Source: Tritrichomonas foetus (taxonomy: Eukaryota > Parabasalia > Tritrichomonadida > Tritrichomonadidae). Taken from it: 41,878 nt of DNA. Below the pieces are notes generated by a model. It saw only the letters and a program-made list of their open reading frames with translations, was not told the origin of the DNA and ran no database searches. The position numbers and the translations under genes are program-made. This document shows positions 1 to 8,958 of this stretch, in pieces. Numbering within the stretch: position 1 is the stretch's first letter; each line of letters starts with the position of its first letter. The stretch covers positions 1-41,878 of the forward strand of contig MLAK01000927.1 of the NCBI GenBank assembly GCA_001839685.1, given 5' to 3'.

Positions 1-1303
1 AAAAAGTTTTATTATTTTCAGGAGGTACCAAAAACACTTCTTAATAATACTAACTTATATATTCCTTTTGAAATATTAAAAAAATGAAAAGCATGAAATA
101 CAACATCATCCTGAGCATTTTTATCAATATTTGGTTGCTCATATAAAAGTTTGACTATATCAAAATGACCCTCAGAGCATGCAGCGTGAAGTGGATTCCA
201 TTTAATCCTAATTATAAATATCATTTGAAAAACAAAAGAAATGATTAAAAATAGAAAAAATATCATCTTTTGAATTGACATCAATTTTTGATTGATTCAA
301 TAACAATTCAACAGTTCTATAATGACCGTCATGACATGCATAATGAAGTGGTGTCTTTTGAATAAAATCTGTAAAATTCCATTTGACAAATCAAAATAAC
401 AACAAATTATAAATGAAAATCCTATTTTTGGAATTAATATCTATTTTTGCTTGATCCAATAAAAGTTTGACGATTTCACAATGATCTTTTGAACAGGCAT
501 CATGAAGAGGATTTCTTTGAACAAAATCAAAAGCGCCTTTTGAAAAACGAAAAAAATTATAAATATTAAAAGAAAAATCTCATATGTTGAAGTGATAATA
601 AGATTCTGTTGTAATAGTAATAGTTTGACAATTTCATAATGACCTTTTACACAAGCGCAATGAAGTGGTGTTTTCTAAAGGAGAATTCTTAACACCATGT
701 GAATAATGGAAAATATCATGAATCAAAAAGAAAAATTCTATTTTTGGAATTAATATCAATATTTGGTTGATCCAATAAAAGTTTAACTATTTCATAGTGA
801 CCTTCTCTACATGCATAATAAAATGGTGTTTCATGAGGGAAAAATCATAACATCATTTGAATAATAAAAACATCAATAGAGAAAAGGAAAAATATCGTTT
901 TGTGAGTTGATATTAATACTGGACTGATTCACTAACAATCTAACAATTTCACAATGTCCTTGTAAACAGGCGTAATGAAATGGCGTCATTTAAAAAACAA
1001 TAAAGGATATTATTTTATTATTAAAAATAATAGTGAATAAGATGTAAATAATTTTATTTTTGTAGTTGATTTCAATGTTTGGTTGATTCATTAAAAGCTT
1101 TACTATTTCATAATGGCCTTCATAACATGCATTATGAAGTGGTGTCCAGTGAAGAACAATATGAATTTTATTTGAATAATGAATCAAATAATGAGTTCCT
1201 AAAGCATGATTTTAGTGAGTGAATTGATATTAATACTATTTTGATTCAATAAAAGTTCGACTATTTCATAATGACCATTACCACATGCTAGATGAAGTGG
1301 TGT
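1..1303 (-). repeat. Eight-unit 158-bp tandem ankyrin array with non-coding spacers
   Basis: On the minus strand the codons for the ankyrin TPLH motif (ACACCACTT or variants) end at 1303, 1145, 986, 829, 671, 513, 354 and 197, so the units are 157-159 bp apart. Each unit holds one ankyrin module, TPLH-x-AC-x-GH-(Y/C)-E-I-V-K-L-L-x-Q-x-x-I-x-I-N, then 60-70 bp of T-rich DNA with stops and a recurrent TTCAAATGG-like core. 158 is not a multiple of 3, so the units lie in shifting frames. Canonical ankyrin repeats have a 99-bp period with no spacer. The short ORFs at 18-284 and 990-1187 are pieces of this array. The array is cut by the left window edge or ends near position 30. Confidence 0.85.
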
Positions 1304-1340
1304 TTTTTCAATTCTAATTTCCAATTTTATATGAAAAATA

Positions 1341-2828
1341 TTAAAAACAATTAATCAAGAAGCAAATTTTACCAAATGAGTTAATATCAATATTAGATTG
1401 TTGAAGAATGAATAGATAAAAGAAATAAAATGCTAAGAAAAAATTATTCGAATCTTCAGAAACTAGCAATTTATATGCGTCAATTGGCTCAGAAGCGGAT
1501 TTTGTTAGGAAGTTAAAAATTTGAGATTGTTGGAGATTTTCTTCATTGCTATTTTCGTTTAGAATTAACCAATCCCAAAAGAATTCGAGGTTTGTTGTTC
1601 GATGAACAGTTGAAAATATTGATGGAATTGTCAATGGTGGAATTTTTAGCAAATTTTGAAAATGTTCGGTTATTTTAGGATGGTAATATTGGATTGATGT
1701 ATAATAACATTCTTCATTGAATTTATATTTCGATTCTTCTTCTAAAATTCGTAGAATATCAGAATTACCACCAATAACACAATATTTCAGTGATTGATCG
1801 GTATATTCAACCTTTTTTTCCCAAAGATAACGGAAAATATTTACAGAACCATATCCCATCGAATATTCAAAAAGAGAAAGACCATCATGAGAATTTACCT
1901 TATTATTAATATCTGAATTGTTTTCTAAAAATGAAGCCATAACTTTGGAATTAAGATCATAATTATCATGATTTGAAACGTATTCAATAAAGCTATCAAT
2001 ATCATCTGATCGAATAATCTTCGCAATTTCTTCTTGTGAATGCATATTTTTTCGAAAATCAAATTTCTGCAATTCGCTCGTTAATTCTTCAGATTTTTCA
2101 AGTGATTTAAAATAAAAATCATTAATATCTTTTTCTTTGAGACGAAACTCCTTCATTTTTAGTAAATAAAGCTCAGGATTCATTTTTTTGATTTCTGGAA
2201 TGAAAAAAAGGAAAAAATCCTGACGTATAGCACATTTTACTTCTGTTTCAATTAGTGAAAAATCGAATATTGCTTCTTTGAAAAGGAAATATATCAAATG
2301 AACGTTTTCTTTGAAAAGGAAAAATAGTGTTGTTGGATGAAATGACTCTTTCAGCGAATGTTTAGAAATCAATTCTGTTAAAATAGTTTTTAATATTTCT
2401 TCATTTTTTTCATGCTCTTTAATGTTGAAATAAATAGAAAGATGAACAAATATGCGAATAAATCCTTCATAAAGAGGAAAATTTTTGGAAAGTGATATTT
2501 CATTGAAATAATTAAAAAGATTTTCTCTTTCTAATGGAATTAACATTTCTTGACATGATAGTATTGAAATCAACTTTTTTTGTAGATTTTTTAAAATCTC
2601 AACATTTCTCCGAAACTCATGATATCCAATCATGCAATTGAAAATGGTAGGAATTTGAATCCTGGCAATTGACAATATTGAATGAAATTCTAATGACAAA
2701 TCAATTTTTTTGAATAATTCATTTGACGAAGAAATTTCATGGTAATTCCATATTTGCATAACTTTTTCATAGACATAGAAAAAATTCCAGAATAATCCAA
2801 GATCGAAAAATGAAGTAATTAGATGCAT
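1341..2828 (-). CDS. Ankyrin-family protein, DUF3447-like region (gene probably disrupted)
   Basis: The longest open stretch of a minus-strand ankyrin gene, about 495 residues from the first ATG at 2828; the frame stays open a little further upstream but has no earlier ATG. Residues of roughly 310-380 read like DUF3447, with a pattern FEYSMGYGSVNIFRYL followed by YCVIGGNSDILRILEE, a typical trichomonad ankyrin-protein arrangement (family knowledge). The first ~300 residues are helical and hydrophobic/charged with no motif I can name. The frame ends inside an ankyrin repeat tail (ILQQSNIDINS) and runs out at 1341, just before the tandem ankyrin units at 1-1303. Further coding-like pieces lie upstream (2860-3015) and downstream in other frames, so the intact gene would need splicing or is a pseudogene. 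Such proteins are thought to act as protein-interaction scaffolds; the function here is unknown. Confidence 0.7.
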   Translation of the reverse strand: MHLITSFFDLGLFWNFFYVYEKVMQIWNYHEISSSNELFKKIDLSLEFHSILSIARIQIPTIFNCMIGYHEFRRNVEILKNLQKKLISILSCQEMLIPLERENLFNYFNEISLSKNFPLYEGFIRIFVHLSIYFNIKEHEKNEEILKTILTELISKHSLKESFHPTTLFFLFKENVHLIYFLFKEAIFDFSLIETEVKCAIRQDFFLFFIPEIKKMNPELYLLKMKEFRLKEKDINDFYFKSLEKSEELTSELQKFDFRKNMHSQEEIAKIIRSDDIDSFIEYVSNHDNYDLNSKVMASFLENNSDINNKVNSHDGLSLFEYSMGYGSVNIFRYLWEKKVEYTDQSLKYCVIGGNSDILRILEEESKYKFNEECYYTSIQYYHPKITEHFQNLLKIPPLTIPSIFSTVHRTTNLEFFWDWLILNENSNEENLQQSQIFNFLTKSASEPIDAYKLLVSEDSNNFFLAFYFFYLFILQQSNIDINSFGKICFLINCF

Positions 2829-2859
2829 AATCACAAGATCAACAAGAAGAAATATTCTT

Positions 2860-3015
2860 TCAAAGAATATGAAAAGTATATATGAACGTATTATGAAAGA
2901 AAAAAAATGAAGAAAAGTTACTTTTCAAAAGTTGGAAATCTATGGTATTTTTGAAAAAATTGAAAATTCTTTGAAGATTTTCCTTATTGAGTTCTCGAAT
3001 TGATTCATTCATCAT
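2860..3015 (-). pseudogene. Probable 5' fragment of the ankyrin gene
   Basis: A 51-residue open frame starting with two methionines (MMNESIRELNKENLQRIFNF...) and ending in a phenylalanine-rich stretch before TGA at 2860. It lies 32 bp upstream of the next ATG (2828) on the same strand but in a different frame. The polar amphipathic start looks like a real N-terminus and the T-rich tail resembles the spacers in the ankyrin array downstream. I infer that it is the first coding piece of the same gene, separated by the same kind of AT-rich frame-breaking insert. A chance ORF cannot be excluded. Confidence 0.4.
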
Positions 3016-3300
3016 TTTATTTGTTATAATGACAACATTTTATTCAATGTATTTTCGGAATTCCTGATTTGGATATTTCATGATTCCTGAATTATGACAA
3101 CAAATTCTCTTCGAGAAACCTATTCCTGATTTTGATGGTGGTAATCAAAAAGTTTGATTACAAAACTTTTTAAACGTTTATTTGCCCAGTATTCGAACAA
3201 ATATAAATTCAAATTACCAAAGCTATGGTCAAAATATTGGCGTTACGATAGCTAAAAGACCAAGATTATTGACCATCATGAGTCATCCTTATCTTTCAAA
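3016..3300. promoter_or_regulatory. Divergent intergenic region
   Basis: 285 bp between the ankyrin gene (minus) and the Yar1-like gene (plus). No ORF or RNA gene is seen. The last bases before the plus-strand ATG read CTTTCAAAATG. A TCA close to the start codon recurs in many genes here and may mark transcription start, as the Inr does in trichomonads; this is inference. Confidence 0.35.
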
Positions 3301-3786
3301 ATGACTGAAGAAGAAGAATTTGATCCACAAACAGAGTTTTTCGAATGTTGTAGATACGGAGATCAGGAAGTTGGCATGTCACTGCTTAACGACTTCCCCG
3401 AAATAGATCCATGCAAACCAGACGAATTTGGTACCACACCAATTCATGCCGCCGCTGCAAATGGACTTGTTCAATTAATGGAGGCCATTTTACAGAAACC
3501 CAATATCAATATAAACGTTAAAACTCCAGGAGGCAACACGCCGCTTCATTATGCTGCAATTAATCGAAATAGCAAAATTATCACACTTTTGGTGAACGCT
3601 GGAGCAGATCCAAAGATTAAGAATGACCAGGGCCAGTCTCCCCTCTTCGAGGCCTGCGCGAAATTCGACGAAACCAATCCAGAAGAAGTCAAGGCTGTTG
3701 ATCTGCTCATTGGACCAGATTCCGAAATCCCGGATTCAATCCAAGTTCCAGCAGATGCAAATGACGCCATTGGTGATGATGAGTAA
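3301..3786 (+). CDS. Small acidic ankyrin protein, Yar1-like
   Basis: 161 residues, starting MTEEEEFDPQTEFFECC. It has a helical cap (8-35) and about three ankyrin repeats: GTTPIHAAAANGLVQLMEAI (around 44-63), GNTPLHYAAINRNSKIITLL (around 78-97) and a divergent third, QGQSPLFEACAKF, followed by an acidic tail ending IGDDE. Length, the AAANG / GNTxLHxAxxNxK pattern and the ADPxIxNxxGxxxxFEA continuation resemble yeast Yar1, the ankyrin chaperone of ribosomal protein uS3. That assignment rests on pattern memory; it could be another small ankyrin protein. The DNA is much richer in G+C than the ankyrin gene to its left, suggesting a well-expressed housekeeping gene. The start is supported by a very short leader (TTTCAAAATG). 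It converges with the dikinase gene. Confidence 0.8.
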   Translation: MTEEEEFDPQTEFFECCRYGDQEVGMSLLNDFPEIDPCKPDEFGTTPIHAAAANGLVQLMEAILQKPNININVKTPGGNTPLHYAAINRNSKIITLLVNAGADPKIKNDQGQSPLFEACAKFDETNPEEVKAVDLLIGPDSEIPDSIQVPADANDAIGDDE

Positions 3787-4321
3787 GTTTATTTGTTAAA
3801 TCTAAAATATTAATTTTTTTTTTCTTCCTCTCTTTGTTTTGTTTTCGCAAGAAGATTTCGTCTTATTATGTTATTTCGTTTATGAATCAAAATGATCACA
3901 GAAGTTGGAATTAATTCACAGATTCACTTTTGTTTCTCAAACTCACAAACAAAAGTTTCGCATTTCAAGATGATCTTAAGATTGAAATGAAAAACAAATT
4001 ATTATTTATCAGATCAATCTAAGCAGAAATCAAGAGAAATAGATAAGAATCAAGAGAAATAGATAAGAATCAAGAGAAATAGATAAGAATCGAGAGAAAT
4101 AGATAAGAATCGAGAGAAATAGATAAGAATCGAGAGAAATAGATAAGAATCGAGAGAAATAAATAAGAATCAAGAGAAATGAATAAGAATCAAGAGAAAT
4201 GAATAAGAATCAAGAGAAATAGAGAGAAAAATAAAATAAAAAAAAATATGCAATTTAAAATTACAGATTAAATTTGGGAAAAAGTAATCAAATAAAATAA
4301 AATGCTTAAAACAAATCGCGA
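3787..4321. other. Convergent intergenic region
   Basis: 535 bp between the stop of the Yar1-like gene and the stop of the dikinase gene. Apart from the minisatellite it holds only AT-rich DNA with poly-T and A-rich tracts; I see no coding or RNA gene. Confidence 0.6.
4024..4220. repeat. 20-bp minisatellite, nine full copies
   Basis: Copies of AGATAAGAATCRAGAGAAAT begin at 4041 and follow exactly every 20 bp to 4220; 4024-4040 is a partial copy. R is A in copies 1-2 and 7-9 and G in copies 3-6, and the first bases drift to AAATAA and GAATAA in copies 7-9, so the array shows the stepwise homogenisation usual for slippage. It is purine-rich on the plus strand and lies between two convergent 3' ends. 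Confidence 0.97.
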
Positions 4322-7054
4322 TTATGATGTTGTTTTCAATAAAGCTTGAGCAGCCGCCAATCGAGAAATCAGCACTTTATATGGACCGCTAGAAATATAA
4401 TCAGCGCCAACTTTGTTGCAAAATTCAATTGATAATGTATCTCCACCAATTTCGCCGCACATTCCAACAATTAAGCCACTTTTTGTCTTTCTTCCTTCAG
4501 CAACGGCGCTTTCCATTAATTGACCGATTCCACTTTGGTCGATTGACATATAAGGTGGTGTCAATAAAACACTCCAGTCTCTGTAATTCTGTACAAATGA
4601 TGCTTCAGCATCATCACGGGAATAACAAAATGCCATCTGGCTCAATTCTGATCCATCGAAACTCAAGAAATCGGAATATTCAGCAATTTTATCAGCAACA
4701 ATAGCAGCTCGAGGAACAGCAATTTCTGCTCCTAATAGAATTGGAATATCTACACCACGTTGTTTGAACACTTCTGCTTTGACTTCTTCAAAAATAGCCC
4801 GCAATCTTGCCATTTCATTTTCATGACAAACAAAAGGAACAATAATGTATGGTTTTGGTTTTGTACCTTTTGCAGCTGCAATACAAGCACCTTCAATAAT
4901 CGCCTTTAATGATATTTTTGCAAATGATGGAAATTTAATACAAAGTCGAACACCTTTAAATCCAACCATTGAAGTCTCTTCTGTATACTTTTTAATTTCA
5001 TCTAAAACTCTCTCTTTTTTAGTCAGTTCGTCATGATTTACATTTTGTCCGAGTTCCGCTTTAGCTTTAAGTGTAGCGAACTCATCAAGAAGATCCAAAT
5101 AATTCGGTAAATATTTAGAAATTGGTGGATTAAGCATTCTCACCATTACTGGTAATTCACCTGCTTCTTTAAAGATAGTTGCAGTTGCATTTGCAAGGAA
5201 ATCACCAACTTTTGTAAAATGAGAATCACGAGTTGCGGAATCTTCAGCTAGAATAGACCCTTCTATTTCTTTGATTATGTTTGCATCAAGTAAATTCTCT
5301 GTACGACATAATCCAATACCTTCAGCACCATAACTACGTGCAATTTTGAGTTCTTCAAGTGAATCAACATTTGAATAAACCATTAATCCTCTATCATTTG
5401 AACCATTTACAGATTTTCTTTTTCCTTTTGTTGTTCGTGCTTCATCAGCCCAACCAAGAATCTTCTTGAGATCTTCTTGCTTGTCCATTGATGGTGGTGT
5501 CACAGTCATTTTAGCATTAAATATTGTGCCACTTGAACCATCAATCGAAACTGTATCACCTTCTTTCAGTGTTACATCATTATATGTCATTGTTTTGGCT
5601 TCAGAATCGATCTGTAAATTATAAACACCTACAACTGAAGGTATTCCGATTTGTTTTAAGTCATTAACAACATGTGAGCTTGTTCCACCTTGTTCAGAGA
5701 TAATTCCTTTTAATTTACTATACTTTAAATAATCATCAGGAATTGAGTTTTGGACTAAAATTCCATTTTGTGATAAAGCTTTTTCAATTGAAAAATAGAT
5801 TTGACCAGAACCTGAAGGTGAAAAATTAGGAATTCCTTTAGCAAAAACTTTGTCAGTATTTGCATTAATTTCACTCTTTGTGAAATGTGGCTGAATGAAA
5901 GCACCAATATCTTCAATATTTACTCTGAGAATTGCTTCATCTTTTGTTAATAAGCCTTCAGTTACCATATCACAAGCCATTTTAACAGAAGCAGCAGCTG
6001 TTCTGTTTCCAGACAAAGTAGAGAGAATCCATAATTTGCTGTTTTCAACAACAAACTCAATATGTTGCATATCTTTAAAGTGTTTTTCCAACTTTTTAGC
6101 GATTTCCACAAATTGTGCAGCTGGTTCTGGAATAATACGAGAAAACTCGCTTATTTTCATTGGTTCAGAAACGCGTTTTTTCAATTCATCTCCATTTGCA
6201 TTAATCAAAAACTCACCATAAAATGAATTTTCGCCTGTTTCTGGATTTCTTGTATACACATCTCCTGTGCATGATTTATCACCTGTATTTCCAAACACCA
6301 TGGCAATGATGCTTGCAGCAGTTACTGGCTCATCTTCAATTTTTTCACTTCTTCGATATTCAACGGCTTCTTTTGAATTCCATGAATTGAATACCGCTGC
6401 AATTGCAACTCTGATTTGTTCAAAGGGGTCCTGCGGAAAAGCTGTTCCTGATTCAGACTCTGCTATTTTCTTGTACGTCTGAACAAGTTGTTGCCATTCT
6501 TCCGGTGTGATGTCTTCGTCTTTTTCTCTGCTTTTCTCCTTTTTGAGCTGCTCGAGAGAATACTCAAAGACGTCATTGTGAATACCAAGAACAAGCGTGC
6601 CGTAGTTATGTATCAATCTTCTGTAATTATCCCACACAAATTTCCCATTACTTGTGATATTTGACAAAGCGACTGCAGTTTCATCATTTAATCCGAGATT
6701 CAAAACTGTTGGAAGGAGCCCCTCGACAGGGACAGGACCACCGGCGCGACATGAAACTATCAATGGATTTTCGGAATCGCCGAATTTCTTCCCTGTTTCT
6801 TCTTCGAGACGATGAAGCGCTGCGAGGGTTTCTTCCCACATTCCGGGCGGAAACGATGGTGGATTTTGCTTGTAGAAATCGGTGCAAGCTTCAGTGGTGA
6901 TTGTGAAGCCCTTTGGAACTGGAATATCGATTCGAGATATGAGAGCAAGATTCGCTCCTTTTTGACCGAGGATTTGGTGAACATTAGACTCGCTTCCGGC
7001 AGCTTCGATGGCTTGCTCAATCTCATTAAATGAATATACAAACCTTTTCGCCAT
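4322..7054 (-). CDS. ppdk: Pyruvate, phosphate dikinase
   Basis: 910 residues, within the usual family size. The enzyme interconverts pyruvate + ATP + Pi with phosphoenolpyruvate + AMP + PPi and lets amitochondriate protists use PPi in glycolysis. The order is complete: an N-terminal ATP-grasp domain (about 20-340; LGQKGANLALISR near 29-41 and SCRAGGPVPVEG at 101-112), a swivelling phosphohistidine domain with GGTSSHV and catalytic His461, and a C-terminal TIM barrel with GAEGIGLCRTE and the GMCGEIGGD loop holding catalytic Cys866. The bases after His461 are unusual: HVVNDLKQIGIPSV instead of the common HAAVVARGMGKPCV. No targeting peptide is evident, so it is probably cytosolic. The ATG at 7054 starts MAKRFVYSFNE, matching family N-termini. 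The first ~350 bp of the coding strand are clearly richer in G+C than the rest. Confidence 0.97.
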   Translation of the reverse strand: MAKRFVYSFNEIEQAIEAAGSESNVHQILGQKGANLALISRIDIPVPKGFTITTEACTDFYKQNPPSFPPGMWEETLAALHRLEEETGKKFGDSENPLIVSCRAGGPVPVEGLLPTVLNLGLNDETAVALSNITSNGKFVWDNYRRLIHNYGTLVLGIHNDVFEYSLEQLKKEKSREKDEDITPEEWQQLVQTYKKIAESESGTAFPQDPFEQIRVAIAAVFNSWNSKEAVEYRRSEKIEDEPVTAASIIAMVFGNTGDKSCTGDVYTRNPETGENSFYGEFLINANGDELKKRVSEPMKISEFSRIIPEPAAQFVEIAKKLEKHFKDMQHIEFVVENSKLWILSTLSGNRTAAASVKMACDMVTEGLLTKDEAILRVNIEDIGAFIQPHFTKSEINANTDKVFAKGIPNFSPSGSGQIYFSIEKALSQNGILVQNSIPDDYLKYSKLKGIISEQGGTSSHVVNDLKQIGIPSVVGVYNLQIDSEAKTMTYNDVTLKEGDTVSIDGSSGTIFNAKMTVTPPSMDKQEDLKKILGWADEARTTKGKRKSVNGSNDRGLMVYSNVDSLEELKIARSYGAEGIGLCRTENLLDANIIKEIEGSILAEDSATRDSHFTKVGDFLANATATIFKEAGELPVMVRMLNPPISKYLPNYLDLLDEFATLKAKAELGQNVNHDELTKKERVLDEIKKYTEETSMVGFKGVRLCIKFPSFAKISLKAIIEGACIAAAKGTKPKPYIIVPFVCHENEMARLRAIFEEVKAEVFKQRGVDIPILLGAEIAVPRAAIVADKIAEYSDFLSFDGSELSQMAFCYSRDDAEASFVQNYRDWSVLLTPPYMSIDQSGIGQLMESAVAEGRKTKSGLIVGMCGEIGGDTLSIEFCNKVGADYISSGPYKVLISRLAAAQALLKTTS

Positions 7055-8099
7055 ATTTGATTTTTGGAAAAATTGAATGGGTAATTCTGAAAAGGTTTAA
7101 CTTTTTCATTACCAAAATTCGTTATTTTATTCCATTCAAATGTAACATTTCATTTCATTCACCCCATCAACTGTTATTTTTTCCCATTGAATGGGACCCA
7201 TTCTGATTTAGATTCACTTTTCGGTTCTATTTCCGGCTCTATCAAAAGTTTTATGCGTTAACAAAGAGTTGTTAACAAAAGGGGAAACAATGATGTTGTC
7301 ACTTTCGCGGTAATTTTTTGTGACAATTTTGAATATTATGAGGATAAGTCGATGAATAGTATCTAAATCAATAAAGTTTACTTATTTTAATCATTTAAAT
7401 AATGAATAAGTTCCAATCCATGGAATTATGGCCAGTATAATTTATTGATTTTTATCGATATCATTTTCATCAAAATTTACCAATAAAACATAATTGATTA
7501 TTAATGATAATTTTTTACTTGTTTTATCTAAACTGGGTTCAATATTCGGGATAATAATTGATTTTTATTTCATGAATTCTGTTTGATTTTCAGCCTAACT
7601 AATGGTAAACATTGTTTTCGATCTGAAGTGATTCATAGAAATGCTTGTTGCCTCCTTTTAAAACATAATATTATTCAGTGAATTATCACTTTCTAATGTG
7701 ATAATGAACCCATTGCTTCAACGATGAATTCTCATTGTTATTTTCGTAGAAATAATATTGATAAAAATTCTTTATTCCAAATAAAAATCGTGACTGTTTC
7801 ATTTCATTGCATTTTTAATTAATATAAGATTATGAAAATGCCACCAAAATTCATGAAATCTTATTTATATTGTTCCCAAAAATTTCAAATTTGTATCGTC
7901 ACTTATTTCACCTTATATTTGACATTTTTTATCGAGACAAATTTTTTTTAAATTTGTTCATTTTTTTCTTGAATTTTTCATGCATTTTTGGAAACTTTCA
8001 AGTTAAAAACTGTTTCAGCTGCATCTATGGTTTCTAAAAATAAAAAGAAATTAAAAAAAATTTAATATAATTGAACGTTTTAGAATTCAAATTATTTGT
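7055..8099. other. Long intergenic region
   Basis: About 1045 bp between the dikinase start and the L17 stop. It holds no ORF over 60 codons and no recognisable RNA gene. GTTAAC occurs twice close together (about 7256-7276: GCGTTAACAAAG and TTGTTAACAAAAG), a word also clustered at the right end of the window. The dikinase promoter must lie at the left end of this stretch. Confidence 0.5.
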
Positions 8100-8588
8100 T
8101 TACTCTGCAGCTCTAACTTGGGCTTGTGGTTCCGCCAAAACAATTTGAACATTGGTTGGTGGTGATGCGTAGCACTTAACACGGCCGTGGGCTTGGTGGA
8201 TTCTGCGGTAACGGAACATCTGTGCGCGGTTGCATTGGACATGTGCGACAATGAGGTTCTCGACTTTGATTTCTGGTTTTTGAGAAGCGCTGTTCAAGGC
8301 GTTCTTCAAAAGTTTGATGAAGAGTTTGCAGGACTTTTCTGGCCAGCGGGCTTGTGGGCATCCCCATTCGTGTCCTTGTTCGTGGTGGGCAACGCCTTCG
8401 TTATAGCGGAAGAATGGGACTGCTCTCTTGTGGGCGATGACTGATTCGAGATATTCGACAGCTTTTTGGGCGTTCATTCCCTTAATTGCACGACCTGTCT
8501 CGAACATTGGCTTGAAGTGGACGCGTTCTTGATTAGCCCAGGCCTTGAGGCATGGAACATTTTGACCGAATGTGTAATGTTTTCCCAT
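8100..8588 (-). CDS. RPL17: 60S ribosomal protein L17 (uL22 family)
   Basis: 162 residues when started at ATG 8588 (MGKHYTFGQNVP). The eukaryotic uL22 pattern is followed closely: NQERVHFKPMFETGRAIKGM, a VPFFRYNEGV block, QARWPEKSCKLFIKLLKNA, and NLIVAHVQCNRAQMFRYRR with AHGR. The protein lines the large-subunit exit tunnel. The frame stays open 57 bp further upstream, but only with non-ATG starts; starting at 8588 gives 26 residues before RVHFK-K/P, as in animal L17. Directly before this ATG the DNA reads CCTTTCAAC, which fits the CCTTT-type core promoter element (M5) described for Trichomonas vaginalis and supports a leader of only a few bases. The stop codon is in the context TAAA, a form used as a polyadenylation signal in trichomonads. 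It is one of the most G+C-rich genes here. Confidence 0.96.
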   Translation of the reverse strand: MGKHYTFGQNVPCLKAWANQERVHFKPMFETGRAIKGMNAQKAVEYLESVIAHKRAVPFFRYNEGVAHHEQGHEWGCPQARWPEKSCKLFIKLLKNALNSASQKPEIKVENLIVAHVQCNRAQMFRYRRIHQAHGRVKCYASPPTNVQIVLAEPQAQVRAAE

Positions 8589-8598
8589 GTTGAAAGGT
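8589..8598 (-). promoter_or_regulatory. CCTTTCAA(C) element at the L17 start
   Basis: On the minus strand CCTTTCAAC immediately precedes the L17 ATG. It resembles the trichomonad CCTTT element overlapping the transcription start, with the A of TCA as the likely first base. Seen in sequence; the function is inferred from T. vaginalis. Confidence 0.4.
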
Positions 8599-8958
8599 CG
8601 ACCGTAACCGTAAAAACCGCTTTTCAAAAATTTCAAATCTCTCAATTTTAACTTTTTGGAGAAATAAAGTGAGGAATCTGAATCAGTAGTAGTCTATGAA
8701 ACTGTTCTTTAATAAAAATTGGTGATATCGCGATACCATAACTTTGTCGTTTATTTCATTGTTATTGATTAATAACCTTCAGAAAAAATGTGGCAAAAAT
8801 TCAGAAACGGTTAATAAATTTAAAGGACCATAAGTAATATTTCAATTAATTAATTATTAAATTTGTGAACCTATAAAAAAATTGTGAAGACTATAGAAAA
8901 AAGATTATTGAAAAAATGAAAGTAAAGAAAATTAAAAAGTGAATTACCACAAAATTAG
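8599..8958. other. Divergent intergenic region
   Basis: About 360 bp between L17 (minus) and the ABC transporter (plus). It is AT-rich, without ORFs over 60 codons. Promoters for both genes must lie here; apart from the L17 element no motif stands out. Confidence 0.4.

Noticed and set aside
1..1303. CRISPR-like array (regular 158-bp spacing)
   Set aside because: The repeats are coding ankyrin modules, not identical short repeats, and the setting is eukaryotic.
6661..7041. Several ORFs on both strands near the dikinase 5' end
   Set aside because: They arise because the G+C-rich 5' end has fewer chance stops; only the dikinase frame has family motifs.
8589..8645. Longer N-terminus for ribosomal protein L17
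   Set aside because: The extension starts with TTG, has no family counterpart and runs through the CCTTTCAAC promoter-like element.
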